Part shown: one piece after another, positions 36,793 to 49,032 of the stretch
Layout of the letters: every line of letters starts with the position of its first letter
How positions within the stretch are numbered: position 1 is the first letter of the stretch
NCBI GenBank assembly: GCA_936450465.1
Contig: OW388296.1
Span: 11,343,867-11,407,866 of the forward strand
Direction: 5' to 3'
Length of the DNA: 64,000 nt
Source of the DNA: Gibbula magus
Lineage: Eukaryota > Mollusca > Gastropoda > Trochida > Trochidae
Notes under the pieces: model-generated
Database searches by the model: none
The model's input: the letters and a program-made list of their open reading frames with translations, nothing else
Told to the model about the DNA's origin: nothing
Program-made: the position numbers and the translations under genes

Positions 36793-38661
36793 AGCATGTT
36801 TTCGCTTGTTTGCAACCAGTAGATGTATTTAACGTGATTGTGTCCAGGAAAACGAAGAATCAATAACAATATATTCTTCTATTGTGGCCATTTAGAAATG
36901 AACAACATTGCAATATCAAAGCAGCAAGTTGGAAGTTATGAACACTATATCCATGTTCACAGTGTCAAAATTCATTGAAAGATACTGAGTTGTAAGCTTA
37001 ACTCTCTAAACTGCAAATACAACATGAATGTACATGTAGTTCTGTGAATGAGTCCAATCAGTCTTCCTTTTTCACATTTATTGTGAATACATTCTGGAGC
37101 GTTAGTAGGGGACAATAGTGAGCTGTATAAACTGCCAGAACCTGAAACTCAAATTGAGAAGGACCAATAAAGAATTTGGATATATTCGGTTTACAGAATT
37201 TTAATCATAAAACCATTAAAAAGGCTAAGTACAAAATTCTAAATTCCCTCTCTGATGACATTATTCCAGGTAATCAAGTTCAGCATTACAACGTCTCATT
37301 AGGCAAAGATGGGCTTTGCATGTGTTTGGTACTTCGAGTAATGGAACTGTTAACAATGCGACATTATTGATGCAGAGAATGCCTGACCAATGACATTAAC
37401 CGAGTTTCATATATCGACGTGTTAGCAATCTTATATACACACATGTATTGTTTATGGACAGAAACATACCTGCTTGGCATCAACAGCAATTAGGCAGGAC
37501 TTGTCTGAATGATTTTTACGATGATGAGAATGAGAAATTTATACATACATGTATGTGTTATTCAGGGAGATGATTTATTTTCTTTTCACACATCTTTTCA
37601 TACATCATAATACAATTATGTTTTATTCAGGGAGATGATTTAAGAAAACTGATGGCTGCAGTATTATTATTATTTATTCTATTGTAATTATTGGCATTAT
37701 TATTATTATTCATTTATTCATATTATTCAGTCCTTAATCGCATTTTGGGATATCAAAACAAAACGTGAGAGAGTTTTGCTAAAATGTCATATTAATTCAA
37801 ATCAACAAACCGTCATTGATTAGTCTTGCTCAAAATTATTATTAATTTAAATCCACAAAGATGTCATACAAGTTACAGAGCTGAACAAATATTGATGTAG
37901 CTTATGGTAACGCGATGACAGATACAAAATAAAAACCAGTTTGATAAGTGATTAATTAACACATTTCACACCAAATATTGATGTAGCTTATGGTAATGCG
38001 ATGACAGATACAACATCAAAACAAGTAAATAACTGATTAATGAACACATTTCACATGAAAGACTCGTGTCCACACGAGATGACAATTTCAACATGAAGCT
38101 GAAGTACGTTCTTATTAAAACTGCTGACTCGTACAATTTATATGTATAAATTTGTATACAAGAACAAACAAAGGAACATTGGATTTGTAAATGACATCAA
38201 ACATTTCGAAGTTGGAAGAATGGGAATGAATCCGTAAATGCACCAGAGTTATCAATTGACGTTTCCCAAATCTCCAAAACCATCGGAATGTACAACTAAG
38301 CATGAAGGATGCACAATGTATAGTGTATGATCTCACAAAGTTTTGCAAAGTTTCCCTGTTAGGGTTTTCATTTTCTAAACAAGAACTAAAGGCGTTTTGT
38401 TATTAACTATATATAATTATAACATAAATCAGTAATACAGATCAGCTTATCAAAACCATGTAAACATTAACTTTTGTTCGCATACAGAATCACGACATTG
38501 TTCCTTTGATCAGCCCAAACAGTCATCTGACAGCAATCTGTACCTTCAAATGTCACCGGTTCATAAATGATTATTGTCAAAATATAAATTGTAAACACTT
38601 GATTAAATTATCATAAATAAACATTCTTTGAGTAAAAATAACTCACAATGCTTCTATCGTT

Positions 38662-38937
38662 TCAATGAATTAATACAACCTGTTGGCAATTCTCTCTGAT
38701 AGTTCCGTTTGAAAGCAATATCCATTGTTCACTGGCATACACATCAGTTCCACGACAGCTCTCACACTGAGCTATGATATGGAATGGAATGCTGAATACA
38801 AAAACGTGTGTGTCAAGATAATAATAATAATAATTACCATGATTACCCAAACATTTTGACACATTTATCATATGCCGTGGTAAGACACATAGTAGGATTA
38901 AGTATTCTGATGCCATGTCAGTGACTCCATTCATCAT
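38662..38937 (-). other. Cys-containing exon-like ORF, second copy (weak)
   Basis: Counterpart of 32920-33204 with replacements such as Met to Val, Leu to Pro and Leu to Arg. A one-base loss ('cctggttgg' to 'cctgttgg') shifts the last codons, so the ENCQPGC ending is broken. Confidence 0.15.
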
Positions 38938-39356
38938 TTAATTACAAACTGTTAAGTGGAGTAATTTGTCTGGATGTCTTCAACACACTATAATTCACTC
39001 CAGAATTCAGATACTGTAAAATATAGGCTTAAAATAAATGTACTGCTCGCTCAAAACCGTTAATCTCAATTGTTTTTTAATCTGAACTAGTGTGTTGAAA
39101 CATAACCAGGTAAGCTCATACCTTTGTTAGACATGTCTGGAATGTTACCACACAAGTTTAAAGGAAACGACTGAAAAACGCTTCAATCATTCATATAATC
39201 AATAAGGTATAAAGTTAACCTCGGGTTAATCTATATAAATAATGAATCTTGTGTTTAACTGTGAAACTATGTCCTCGACTGGACTACACTGAACTCGGAG
39301 AAGTTCTTTTTAGTTTATGAATAGTTGTAGAATATTCTTTACTCTTTCTGGCTAAT

Positions 39357-39620
39357 ATGACTTCTACTAAAGTAATACTTGTAATTTATTTTATCAATCT
39401 GAGCTGTGTATTGCTCAGCTACTTGACACCAGAACAACACACGTATTCCATGAAAACTGTTGAAGGAAAGAGTTGCAGCATTTTGTCAAAAGAAATGAAA
39501 CAGACATTCTTATTTGGTCTTCAGTTGAATCGTTTCAAATATCTTCAAATGTGTGAAGCTGACATAATTCCTATCCTTTTCACCAAACACGTATTGATTT
39601 GCAAGACAAAATGTAACTAA
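39357..39620 (+). other. Small ORF, second copy (weak)
   Basis: Counterpart of the 33584 frame, starting at the internal Met (MTSTKVILVIYFINLSCVLL). 87 codons, ending at the same KTKCN-stop. It lies 268 bp left of the 6.6-kb insertion. See the first copy for the substitution pattern. Confidence 0.15.
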
Positions 39621-40206
39621 AATTACCCATATTATATCTATATAATACATTAACTCTAACAACTGTTTTTCATTTGACAATACTCATGCCTGTGATCTTT
39701 ACTTGGTATCAGGATGAGTTTATTTCAAGTTTAATGGTGATACTTCACAAACTAATCTACTTTCATTGTCTTATTCTGTATATGTCTAGTAATTTCTCAA
39801 ATTCAATTTGAAAGAACACATTTCTAGTTTAAATGATAATTATACCCAAATGTGATTGCTTCAATATGCCTTTCTACGAGCTACATACAGTGCCGGACAA
39901 AAGTCATGGGAGTACAATTGCAGTATTCCCGCGATCGTGTCGGAGCACAGTTGGGTCGTGATTGCGTTATTCCTGCGACAGGATCGCGACAGTCTCCCGC
40001 CAAATTAGCGTCTCTGTCGCACGATAAGTGCGTGATGATTGCGTTAATGTAGGCGGAGCTATTCTGATGCGTCCAGGTCGCAAATTAAGCCGCTAAGAGC
40101 TGATTGGTCTACTACTGTAGTGGGCGGTCGTAAAGATGAAATGTGCCTTTACTGTCAAATGATTGCTGAAGTTGTCGTCATGTCGAATAAATACCATAGT
40201 GTTATA

Positions 40207-40449
40207 TAATAATAACACTTTATTGTCCTCATTACAATGTAAATTTTGGAAATTCGGGTTGTGCCAATGGCACCCGGCAGCCACAGTGCAGCGCCAGTTC
40301 ATGCGTTGTTCTATCCTTATAATGCTGAGTGCCAAGCAAGGAAGCAACAACTCCCATCTTTTAACGTCTTTTGGTATGACGCGGCCGGGAATCGAACCCC
40401 GACCTTCCGGGTGATGAGCGGACACTCTACCAACTGAGCTACATCCCCG
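40207..40449 (-). mobile_element. tRNA-derived SINE
   Basis: On the minus strand it starts with a tRNA-like head. The A box tagctcagttggtagag (40425-40441) and B box ggttcgattcc (40388-40398) are both perfect matches to consensus with correct spacing. The acceptor stem does not close and the anticodon stem has a mismatch, so this is not a working tRNA. The head is followed by a body of about 170 bp (including 'gggagttgttgcttccttgc' and 'ggtgccattggcacaacccg') and a tail 'aataaagtgttattattat'. Body plus ATT-type tail is standard SINE layout. Possibly one of the deeply conserved invertebrate SINE groups, but I cannot confirm which. Inserted in the 6.6-kb element. Confidence 0.8.
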
Positions 40450-40616
40450 GTTATGTTGTGGAATTTACCGGCGGTAACATTTCTTACTTTATACAGTGTG
40501 TATGAGATAATGTTATGTAATAGTGACAAAGTGACACAAATTCAACATATGTGTATACTTTATTTTAAATACGACATAAAATAACTAAAATGTGTTTAAA
40601 AACCAGCTATGGTATC

Positions 40617-40637
40617 ATATATATATATATATATACG
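40617..40637. repeat. (TA)n microsatellite
   Basis: About ten AT/TA dinucleotides in a row within the 6.6-kb element. Confidence 0.9.
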
Positions 40638-41540
40638 AAAAAACGAAAACGGTAAGAAGCAGAATGTCTAAGCGATATATATTTAAACTGTATAATGGTA
40701 GCAGACTGACGTCTATAAACATACTTTTTTCGGTTATTTTAAAAAAACATTTTTTGCAACATCAACTATAGAAAATAGATTATTAGATATGTTCGTTAAA
40801 GTGTACATTTGGGGATCTAAATAATTAAAACGAAGATCTGAATAAAACTCCATTCTGACAGGTACTAAAGGTTTATCAGTTTAATGGTATTACTCACATT
40901 ACAACAACCACTATTGACTCAATGTTTCTTTTTTGTGGACAAAATTGCTTTGTTACACTGGTAGATGACGCTCCTGTCATATCACAAGTTTCTTTTTCTA
41001 ATACATTGTCTATTTTCTTATCAGACATTTAGGGGTACAATCCTTTTTTCCCTGTGTATATTTCCCCACGGTAAAACAATAGTGTGGCAGTAAGATGGAT
41101 TAATGTTAGTATAGTGTTTCTCCAAGTACATACATGTGTATAGGGTGTGTATGTTTGTATATTATACATTTCCTTAAAGTAGATATCTTACAAAATATGA
41201 TATATAATTCTGTGTTTATTTACTTGTAATAATTATAGTTGTACTTGTATATAATTCATATAATATATATAATAGACTATAATATAGAATATAATACACA
41301 GTGTTTTGACTGGTTGCACGGAACCGTAAGACACTTGTATATTCCGTATTGCCCAAAGGCACCGGTACCCCTATGCTCATTGCATCACCGTGTCTACCAA
41401 CTCCCATTCAAATGGCAATTTAATCACATCAATGGATACCGCCGTGTCGGACACGCGTACCGGCACACTTGTTGATCTCGTGATCTACTTCGAATATCAC
41501 GTCTCTCATAACACCATAGTGGATGGCTCGATGTTCCACC

Positions 41541-41681
41541 CAGTGGCGGATCCCCCCTTTCAAATTTTTTTGCATTGGCTGGTATGGGAAAAACATTTTG
41601 GACCCCTCCCCCCCTTTTCAATTGGTGTACTCCCCCCCCCCACCCCCCCCCCCCCTTTCAAAATTCCTTGATCCGCCACTG
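41541..41681. mobile_element. Small inverted-repeat element (141 bp), hAT-like ends
   Basis: Ends cagtggcggatc (41541-41552) and gatccgccactg (41670-41681) are a perfect 12-bp inverted repeat. The interior is C-rich on the plus strand (runs of c near 41610 and 41634-41655). CAGTGGCGGATC-type ends are seen in hAT-like MITEs (recall). No clean 8-bp target duplication is visible, only ccacc and ctacc. Confidence 0.6.
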
Positions 41682-41689
41682 CTACCTGT

Positions 41690-44600
41690 TTCGTTTTATC
41701 AATAAATGTACATATTTATAAAAATGCAATCGAGGTGAGATTTGAATAAAATATATATCTGTAAACGTTCGTGACCATTAGGAAAACAATTTAGTTACTG
41801 ACTTGAGATTTTAAATTCAATTCATCATCATTATTGTGTACACTCAGTCATACCGAAGTTTGTTAAGAAATGTAAATAAACAATGCAAAAATTATATAAC
41901 GCCTACCCACATTTTTTAATGCTTGTTGACTAGTTTATTTTGTTTCTGTAGTGTATGTAACTTTTGCTGTTCTATAATCGTCACTCATTTGTTTTAGTAT
42001 GTGGGTGTAGGGAGATTTCTTCCTTGTTTACCGATCCCGTCGTAATAAATACCTTGAAACCAATAGTTATGTTAATTACATGAGATCAATCCTTTGAAGT
42101 TTGTGGGAAGGGTACGATTTGTCTTATCATGCATTACGTAGCTTACGTAACTTTTAAAACGGCAGTTCGTTGATATTTAATTTCTCTTATGCTATTTTCC
42201 TTTTGTGGTAACCATCTGCTTCTTGTGTTGTAGCTAGATAACGGTTGGTGAGTAAACATTAAGTTAATTATTAATTATTAATTAATTATTATGGAACTTG
42301 TTTGTCTGCATGCCTGACTAGGGAGACACCGTTCACTCAAAAACGTTATGTAATATAAAGACACCAGGTGGTAAATTCACTCAGGCGTAGATTAACCGTT
42401 ATGCCCGCGTCCCCTTTGTCGCAAACCGTCGCATTTGGTGTCGGCCATAACCTCGCATTATCATAATTAAACCAGAGACGTATATCCATCTAATTCCTTG
42501 TCTAGTTTATTGATTTAACAATTGATATCGGCTCTTAAAGGTACATCCATTGTGGGTTTTTTTGGGTCACATATGCTAAACGTTCTAGATTGTGTTATGT
42601 TATCGGGAAGTACTGACTGTTGCCATTTTGATCTTAGTCTACTTAGTATATTGACGATATGAAGCTAAAAGTAGTGATTTCTAATCGAAAACCGGACAAT
42701 GTACCGCGTGTGGCGCGCGCCAATGATTTAAACGTTATTATGGAATCTTATTTATAACAGACAAACTGATAAATTAGGGTTGATCATGTTTAATAGGTCA
42801 TATAACTACTGTGCATGTAAATGGGACGTTTAGTTTTGGTTTCTGCATATGCATAATGATGTTACTCTATTTTAATTGGAAACAAGTAATTATGAAATTT
42901 GGTTATTCGGGATAAATATGCAATCCGAGTAAATTTATTTGCGCTGTAAACAGAACATATGGTATGTTTGATCGTATTAAAGCTTAATACAAATTTATGA
43001 AACACAATGGATGCAGTATTAAAATAATTACCATAAAAACGACCTTGTGCTGAAAACATTTCGACATGTTTCAAATAAACAACCCGTAGAAATATTGTCT
43101 TGATATTTTCCCAAATATATGACGATACACAAGTCGAATGAAACATTTCAAATCTATAGACTGAATGTAACCGAAAACGAAAGAATTTGCATTTGGAATT
43201 TGAAGGCGGTAGGTTCACTAGACAAGTGACTTTTTTCGGGATTTGAACTTACTTTCTCAGCGTAAGGCACCAACCACCAGCACTGACTGTACCAACAGTT
43301 TACCAATCGGTAACCGTGACCTCGATCAACGTATCGCTTGATGACAAAAACTATAAACACTACATGTAAATAGAAGAGCATCACTAGCAGTTTGAACGAA
43401 TGACGATGCGTTTGTTTCACACACTATTGGAAAATCAAATTTTATATATTACATGTGACAGAGAGTTAGACAGTTAGTTTATTAAAGTGTCACGCATATA
43501 ACTCATTGTACAATATATAGCACAAAGTATTAGTAAATGCCAAGCCAAATTGACTTATGAGACACATGTTACGTTTTAAAACATACTATCCACAAACTCT
43601 TGTCATATCGAGTGAGACAATTAACCCGGCGAGACGCAACGAAGACGAATAAGCAAACTGCTTAAAACAAGGGACGGGTTGTGTATTGAAAGTAGGTTGT
43701 GTATTGAAAGCGTGTATTCAGTCGCTAGTAATAAATGATATACCGGATTACGTAACATACATGTAAGTAGTCGCGCGTTTATCACAATACGTGATCCACT
43801 GGTCACCCACTGATCAAGCGTAATTAAAAAATTCCAAATATTCACGATTTGCTAACACTCATGTAAGTGTTATGTACATTGATAGTGTCAGCGACGGTAC
43901 GCTTTTATATTACGATTTAATTCACTTAATTGGAGGCAAATTTACTTATACATGGAAGTTCACAAATTATGAGCATATGCGCTGTTCATAAACTATTCTA
44001 ATTATCTGAACGGTTCAAGTATTGGACCTTGGTATTCTGAGTCTATTTGAATTGCTTAAGACGCGCGATAATAAAATACTTTGTGTTTTTATTGTCATTT
44101 TCTTTAAAGTCGTACCGACAATATACTTCCTTTACTTTGATCTTCGAATGTAGATATAATTGCATCAGCTAATTATTTAATCTACATGATTTGATACATG
44201 TCGCACTTTTTGGATACATTATGTAAAGGATCGAGCATCTCAACTTCACTTCACAGTTATTGGCATTTAAACTTTTGTTACAGATCATTCAGCATGTACA
44301 TGTATCTCGGTTTTTTCTGTCACAGAGCAACAATCCCTTAATCTACCTAAACTCCCATTCTTCTAGCCCCAATTATTCACTAGTGATTTCTTTTTAACTC
44401 ATATATTCGCAGTGCTCTGTTAGCGGAAATATAGGTACGCTCTCATACTAAAGTAATACTATTAAATCGGTTATGTTAATGATGTCTGAATGGGTTAAAA
44501 CAATCAAGGATATAACATGTCCGGCTATAAATGTAAATGGAAAACGCCGTTTTAGTGTATGGTGACATGTTAATATAAATATTCGTTTCCATTTATGTTT

Positions 44601-46170
44601 ATTAAAATGGTCATGTCAACTGTGTATAAATTTTTTTTAAAACAATCTATTTAAAATCTCAATATAAAATCACACTGAACTAATGTTGTGTACATTTTAG
44701 ATCAAATGTCATAGGGATTATGTGAATATAAATTCATAGTTTATTCATGAAATTATACATACAAAATTCCACTTAGAAGTGTAACTATATTCACTAAACA
44801 AACCAAGAAACCGAAGCAACAATAGTCCACATACATACAGTATCTACTATCTAGATAAACTTATTTACATTCGTCACACATCTATCGAAATGCAATAAAC
44901 ATCATATATACATGTAAATCTTTATAATGTACAGTAATAGTTGTCTACATGTATCTTATAGACATGCATACGTGTATTTGGGAATACATATTTGAACCTT
45001 GAATGTATATATGCGTGTCTTTTACAGATTAACCTGTCAAATTTACCTCAAACTAAAATCCAATATCTTGAAAATGTTTTGTTTGAAAGTGCATTTATTA
45101 TCATTGAAAGATTACTACATGGATGTTAACGATTTTGATTTATGCATCTGCCTGTGTAATTAATTACACACTTCATAAACGGGAGCGAAATTAGATAAGC
45201 CAACAGTTTAATCAAATCCACTAGTATACAGAAAGAAACATCCCCGAAAGAAGACCTAATTTAATGTGTTTATGACAAATGATAAGAAAAGAAAGTCCTG
45301 TGGGGTTTTGATACTTTACTCCCATATAACGATGTAAATGTAACGACGCCCTTACCAAATATGTAATTGATAATGTTAATAGAAATATAAATAAAGGTAT
45401 ATCAAACCATATTATTGTATAACATTCTTCAATGGAAATGAAATATGAGTATGGCTTCGGCGAATCGTTCCTGAGATGCTTGGTGATTATATCATCGGCA
45501 ATGAATAAAGTTGAAATTCATTTGCCGTTATGGAAATGACCCTTCCGACGTCAGTTCTATATGTTTATGCAATTCTAAATGAACACAATCAATGTATAAT
45601 ACAACTTTACAGCATACTATATCACTTTGAAAATCGAGTCTCATTTCGTTTCCTCATCATTAAAATGATCGGTTCTAATTTTACCCACAAGCATCGTCAA
45701 AACAATGTACATCATATAAGGATTTTTACCGGAGTTCAAAACCGGCTTCAGGGGAATACCCGACCCACAACTTCCCCATACTACACAAATACCTGTACAC
45801 AAAATATGTATCCGTTATCATATCCAAGCAGTTTACTTTTACAAGAACAATAATAAACACTACACAATATGTACACACTGTGTCACTGAATATAATTCTA
45901 AATACACTATTATGTGGACGACAATATTCAAACCTTATATAAAGTAAATTTCCCCAGTACAATTGCATGTGTTTACAGGAATGCTATTCTCTCCAATCGC
46001 GTTTACCTCATAATAACAGTGAATAAGAAATTTAGTTTATTACAAACTGTCTCTCTTTGTTACATAATCGGACAGGCGTACATTTGTACATGTACATGTA
46101 GGACTTTTGAGACCCACAAATAAATAACAATAAATTCGTTATTAAGATAAATATCACTATATCTTTAGTT
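41690..46170. other. Interior of the 6.6-kb element, no recognisable gene
   Basis: AT-rich single-copy sequence. Includes a (ttaatta)n patch near 42265, a ggcgcgcgcc palindrome near 42713, and at about 43239-43315 (minus strand) a degenerate tRNA-like stretch (B box agttcaaatcc, poor A box). All open frames are under 120 codons and none shows a known motif. Confidence 0.6.
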
Positions 46171-48445
46171 TATTGAGTCAACCATCCATCCATGACCATC
46201 TTACGCACATGTCAATTTATGGCCGCAATAGCATTGATCGCAGTAATCACGAGCGCGTACATGTAAGCCCCGCCCTCCCGGTAGCCACTGAACCGCTCAG
46301 TCGACCAGGACTGCAACTCTCCCACTCTTTTACTGCGATAGTAGCGCAGAAATCACGGGTCAGTCCTGCGAGCCGACTGCATTCCCGTTGCGATAATAGT
46401 GCAGTAATTTCACTTTCAGACTGCAAGACAGGGGAAGTGACTTTTGTCCGGCACTGTATCATATATATAAGCACGATAGTAGTTGTTTGATCATTTTTTT
46501 AAGATTGCCGTCATCATGAAGAGATAAAAATGTTATGCTTTATCCAGATATTTAAATGCGCAATCATTTTGGTATTCAATAAAGTTTCAACATATGGGAT
46601 GCTGTGTTCTCACTCAATGTCAGTATATTTAAGACTAGACTAATTTGTTAGGTAGGGTTTCCATTCCTGACTACTAAAAGTTAGTTCAATTAGTGGGCTA
46701 CACTCTGTCAAAGCGATTCATTTTGTACACCGGAATGGAAGCAAACAGGAAGGATAACTCGCAGAATCTAGAAATGTCGAGCTTTTAAACACACCCAATA
46801 GAACTAATAATAAATGATAAGAAAACACAGAAAAAACAATTTCATTCATTGTCATGGTTACAAATACATGTGAATCAAATAAATTTCTTGAAATATGACG
46901 CTGAAACATCAGTCGTCACTGAAATGTCATAAATATAATAAAATAACTGTAATAAATACAATGTGTGATATGAGCCACTCTGATTAAAATCGATGGTTTA
47001 CCGACGGATAAAAATTGCAAAATAGTATATCTACCGGGATACGAACTCATATCATTCGGAGGTTTCCTCGCAAAGTCGTAAACTCTCATGTTTTGACGCA
47101 ATTCAGTTAAGTTAACCAATCACAAGACCTCCAACAAAAGCTTTCGGTGCAAGAAGCTAGGGGCAGATAACAGCTGTCCTTTTGATTGTTCTGAATGCTT
47201 TCAAAACGGTGACAGTTTAAAAAATATGATGTCATTGGTCAGATATAGGCCTTGTCTTAACTAAACTTGTTCGGAACACATGCCTATACGGGTGTCCTCA
47301 GAACTGTCGAGGGATCTACAGAACCTGTTCGCATCCCGGTAGATGCATTATTTTGGAAAACATTCCCTCGGAACAAGGTCGATTTTAATCACACTGTGAT
47401 ATGAGCAGGCTTACATTGGCAATTTGCCACCGTTGTGTGGTTGTGTCGCAGTCTTAATGGAATGAAATAAAAGTTACACCTTAATTATCAACCAACGTAA
47501 TTTCCAGCCATCATACACATTAATTTGATGAAGACAACCAAATTGAACTGCGACGAATGGCTACTATAACTGTTTGCCAAAAAAACAACACCAAATTTAT
47601 GAAAGTAAATATTGTGTTTCATTGCAATGGAACTTTAATCAACGACATTTGGGGAGTAGACAGTGGATCTAGAATAACAAATAACAGAAACAAGTTCGAG
47701 ACGTGAACACATCAATCATCATAAATCAAATGCCACAGACGTGTTTATAGGTACTCGTTAGGATTAGATAATGTTAATTGGTAATTGAATATTTTTTCGC
47801 AAATAAATCTTACCATTTGGAAAAGTACATGTACGTGATGCCGGGTATAGACCATGTGGGTCACATTTATTTTTCCAATATCGTACAGAAAATAACTGAA
47901 AGCTGTCGAATCTACAATATGTGATTATAACAGAGAGACAATGGGGTGACAATAGATACTTAAAACATAACGCTAGCACAACAAACGCATTTGGTTATAC
48001 CGCAAAATGAAAATAAATATTGATTGTTGTAATCTGGGTAATGTCATTCTTTGGAGTGAGCAAATTTTACTTTGATAACAGACACAACTACAGGACAGTG
48101 GTTATCTCGTACAATTTAACATCCATATATGTATATTCATAATTTTCGATTAAATTGCATGCAAAAACTGTAAAATACATGGAATCGTTTTACCCAGTTT
48201 ATATCCAGACTGACGTTGATGTATAAACTCTGTGTTACCTAGAAACGAATGATATTTAACATTGTTCTTTGTGGCTAAAGGTTTATACAAAATATATGTT
48301 GGTTTTGGATTTCTCTTGGAAAATGTTTTATGACCTGTGGGTAAACATTGATACATTTTGTGATTGGGACGATTTGTTATATCCAAACCACATACAATAT
48401 GAAACAACATAGGTCTCATAATGTAGATTAACTTTTAATGTTCAT

Positions 48446-49032
48446 CATCTGTGACAACTCCCGGGTACGCTCAGCCCTCACTGCGTTGAATGGTTATCCA
48501 TGTTTAGGGCTCTAAATCTAATTGATATCGCCCAATGACGGTATTGTCAACGCAGACGCCATGCATCTCGCTTAAATGTACACCTAACGCCATAAACTGC
48601 ATGGTTAATGTCAAAATGGCCAAACAGAGAAAACAGAAGCAACTTTCTATATTTTAACAAATTTTGCACCCAAAATTAAATAACATTCTTATATAAAAAG
48701 AAATACATAAATGTGTGATATTATATCACGCATTATAGGAACCTTATTCATTTGGTCATGAAAAAATGTACAAAGTTTCAACTGGCCTCGTGGTCTAATG
48801 GTTAGTATGTTCGGCCAGAAATCAACAGGACACATATATAATCTGACATTTTATAAAGTATCATCGCTTAGATTTGGAAATTCTCAGTTGTTAAAAAAAG
48901 TTGTTATATTAAAAAAGTGTAGGCGTATCGGAAAAAGTGTAGGTATGTCAGAAAAAGTGTAGGTGTATCGGCTAAAACACCTACACCTCTAACAAAAGAA
49001 ACCATAGCAATGAGACCGGAAGTGGGGTATAA
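48446..49032. repeat. Segment f, block II copy 2
   Basis: Counterpart of 36178-36792. About 40 bp including the B box of the tRNA-like stretch are deleted (48834: 'gacacatatataatctg'). The short tandem repeat and hairpin at 48910-48988 are kept. Confidence 0.65.

Larger units (their letters stand above)
32609..38335. repeat. 5.73-kb tandem duplication, copy 1 (segments c' and d')
   Basis: Starts at 'ttgcaaagtttccct' (32609) and ends at 'gtgtatgatctcac' (38335). There it jumps back to 'ttgcaaagtttccct' (38343), the start of the next copy. Identity to the next copy is roughly 95% or better. The end coincides with the left edge of the 17-bp satellite, of which only 'tctcacaa' remains. Confidence 0.85.
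39888..46456. mobile_element. 6569-bp TA-flanked terminal-inverted-repeat element
   Basis: Perfect 19-bp inverted ends, cagtgccggacaaaagtca at 39888-39906 and its inverse at 46438-46456. The dinucleotide TA flanks both sides (39886-39887 and 46457-46458). The tandem-duplicate copy reads 'gagctacatatcat' with a single TA near 34150, the exact empty site. About 250 bp at each end are markedly GC-richer and crowded with gcgat/atcgc and gcagt motifs, which may be subterminal binding sites. The AT-rich interior has no ORF over about 120 codons and no recognisable transposase, reverse transcriptase or integrase. The TA target and CAGTG-type ends suggest the Tc1/mariner group or another TA-targeting family, but the length is unusual for a nonautonomous element. 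It has acquired a SINE and a small inverted-repeat element. Confidence 0.85.

Noticed and set aside
40381..40449. Functional tRNA gene
   Set aside because: A and B boxes are perfect, but the acceptor stem does not pair, the anticodon stem has a mismatch, and a SINE body with an ATT-type tail follows.
41390..41705. Proline-rich ORFs
   Set aside because: Produced by the C-run interior of the small inverted-repeat element.
43239..43315. Second tRNA gene in the 6.6-kb element (minus strand)
   Set aside because: The B box is acceptable (agttcaaatcc), but the A box and cloverleaf are poor. At most a degenerate relic.
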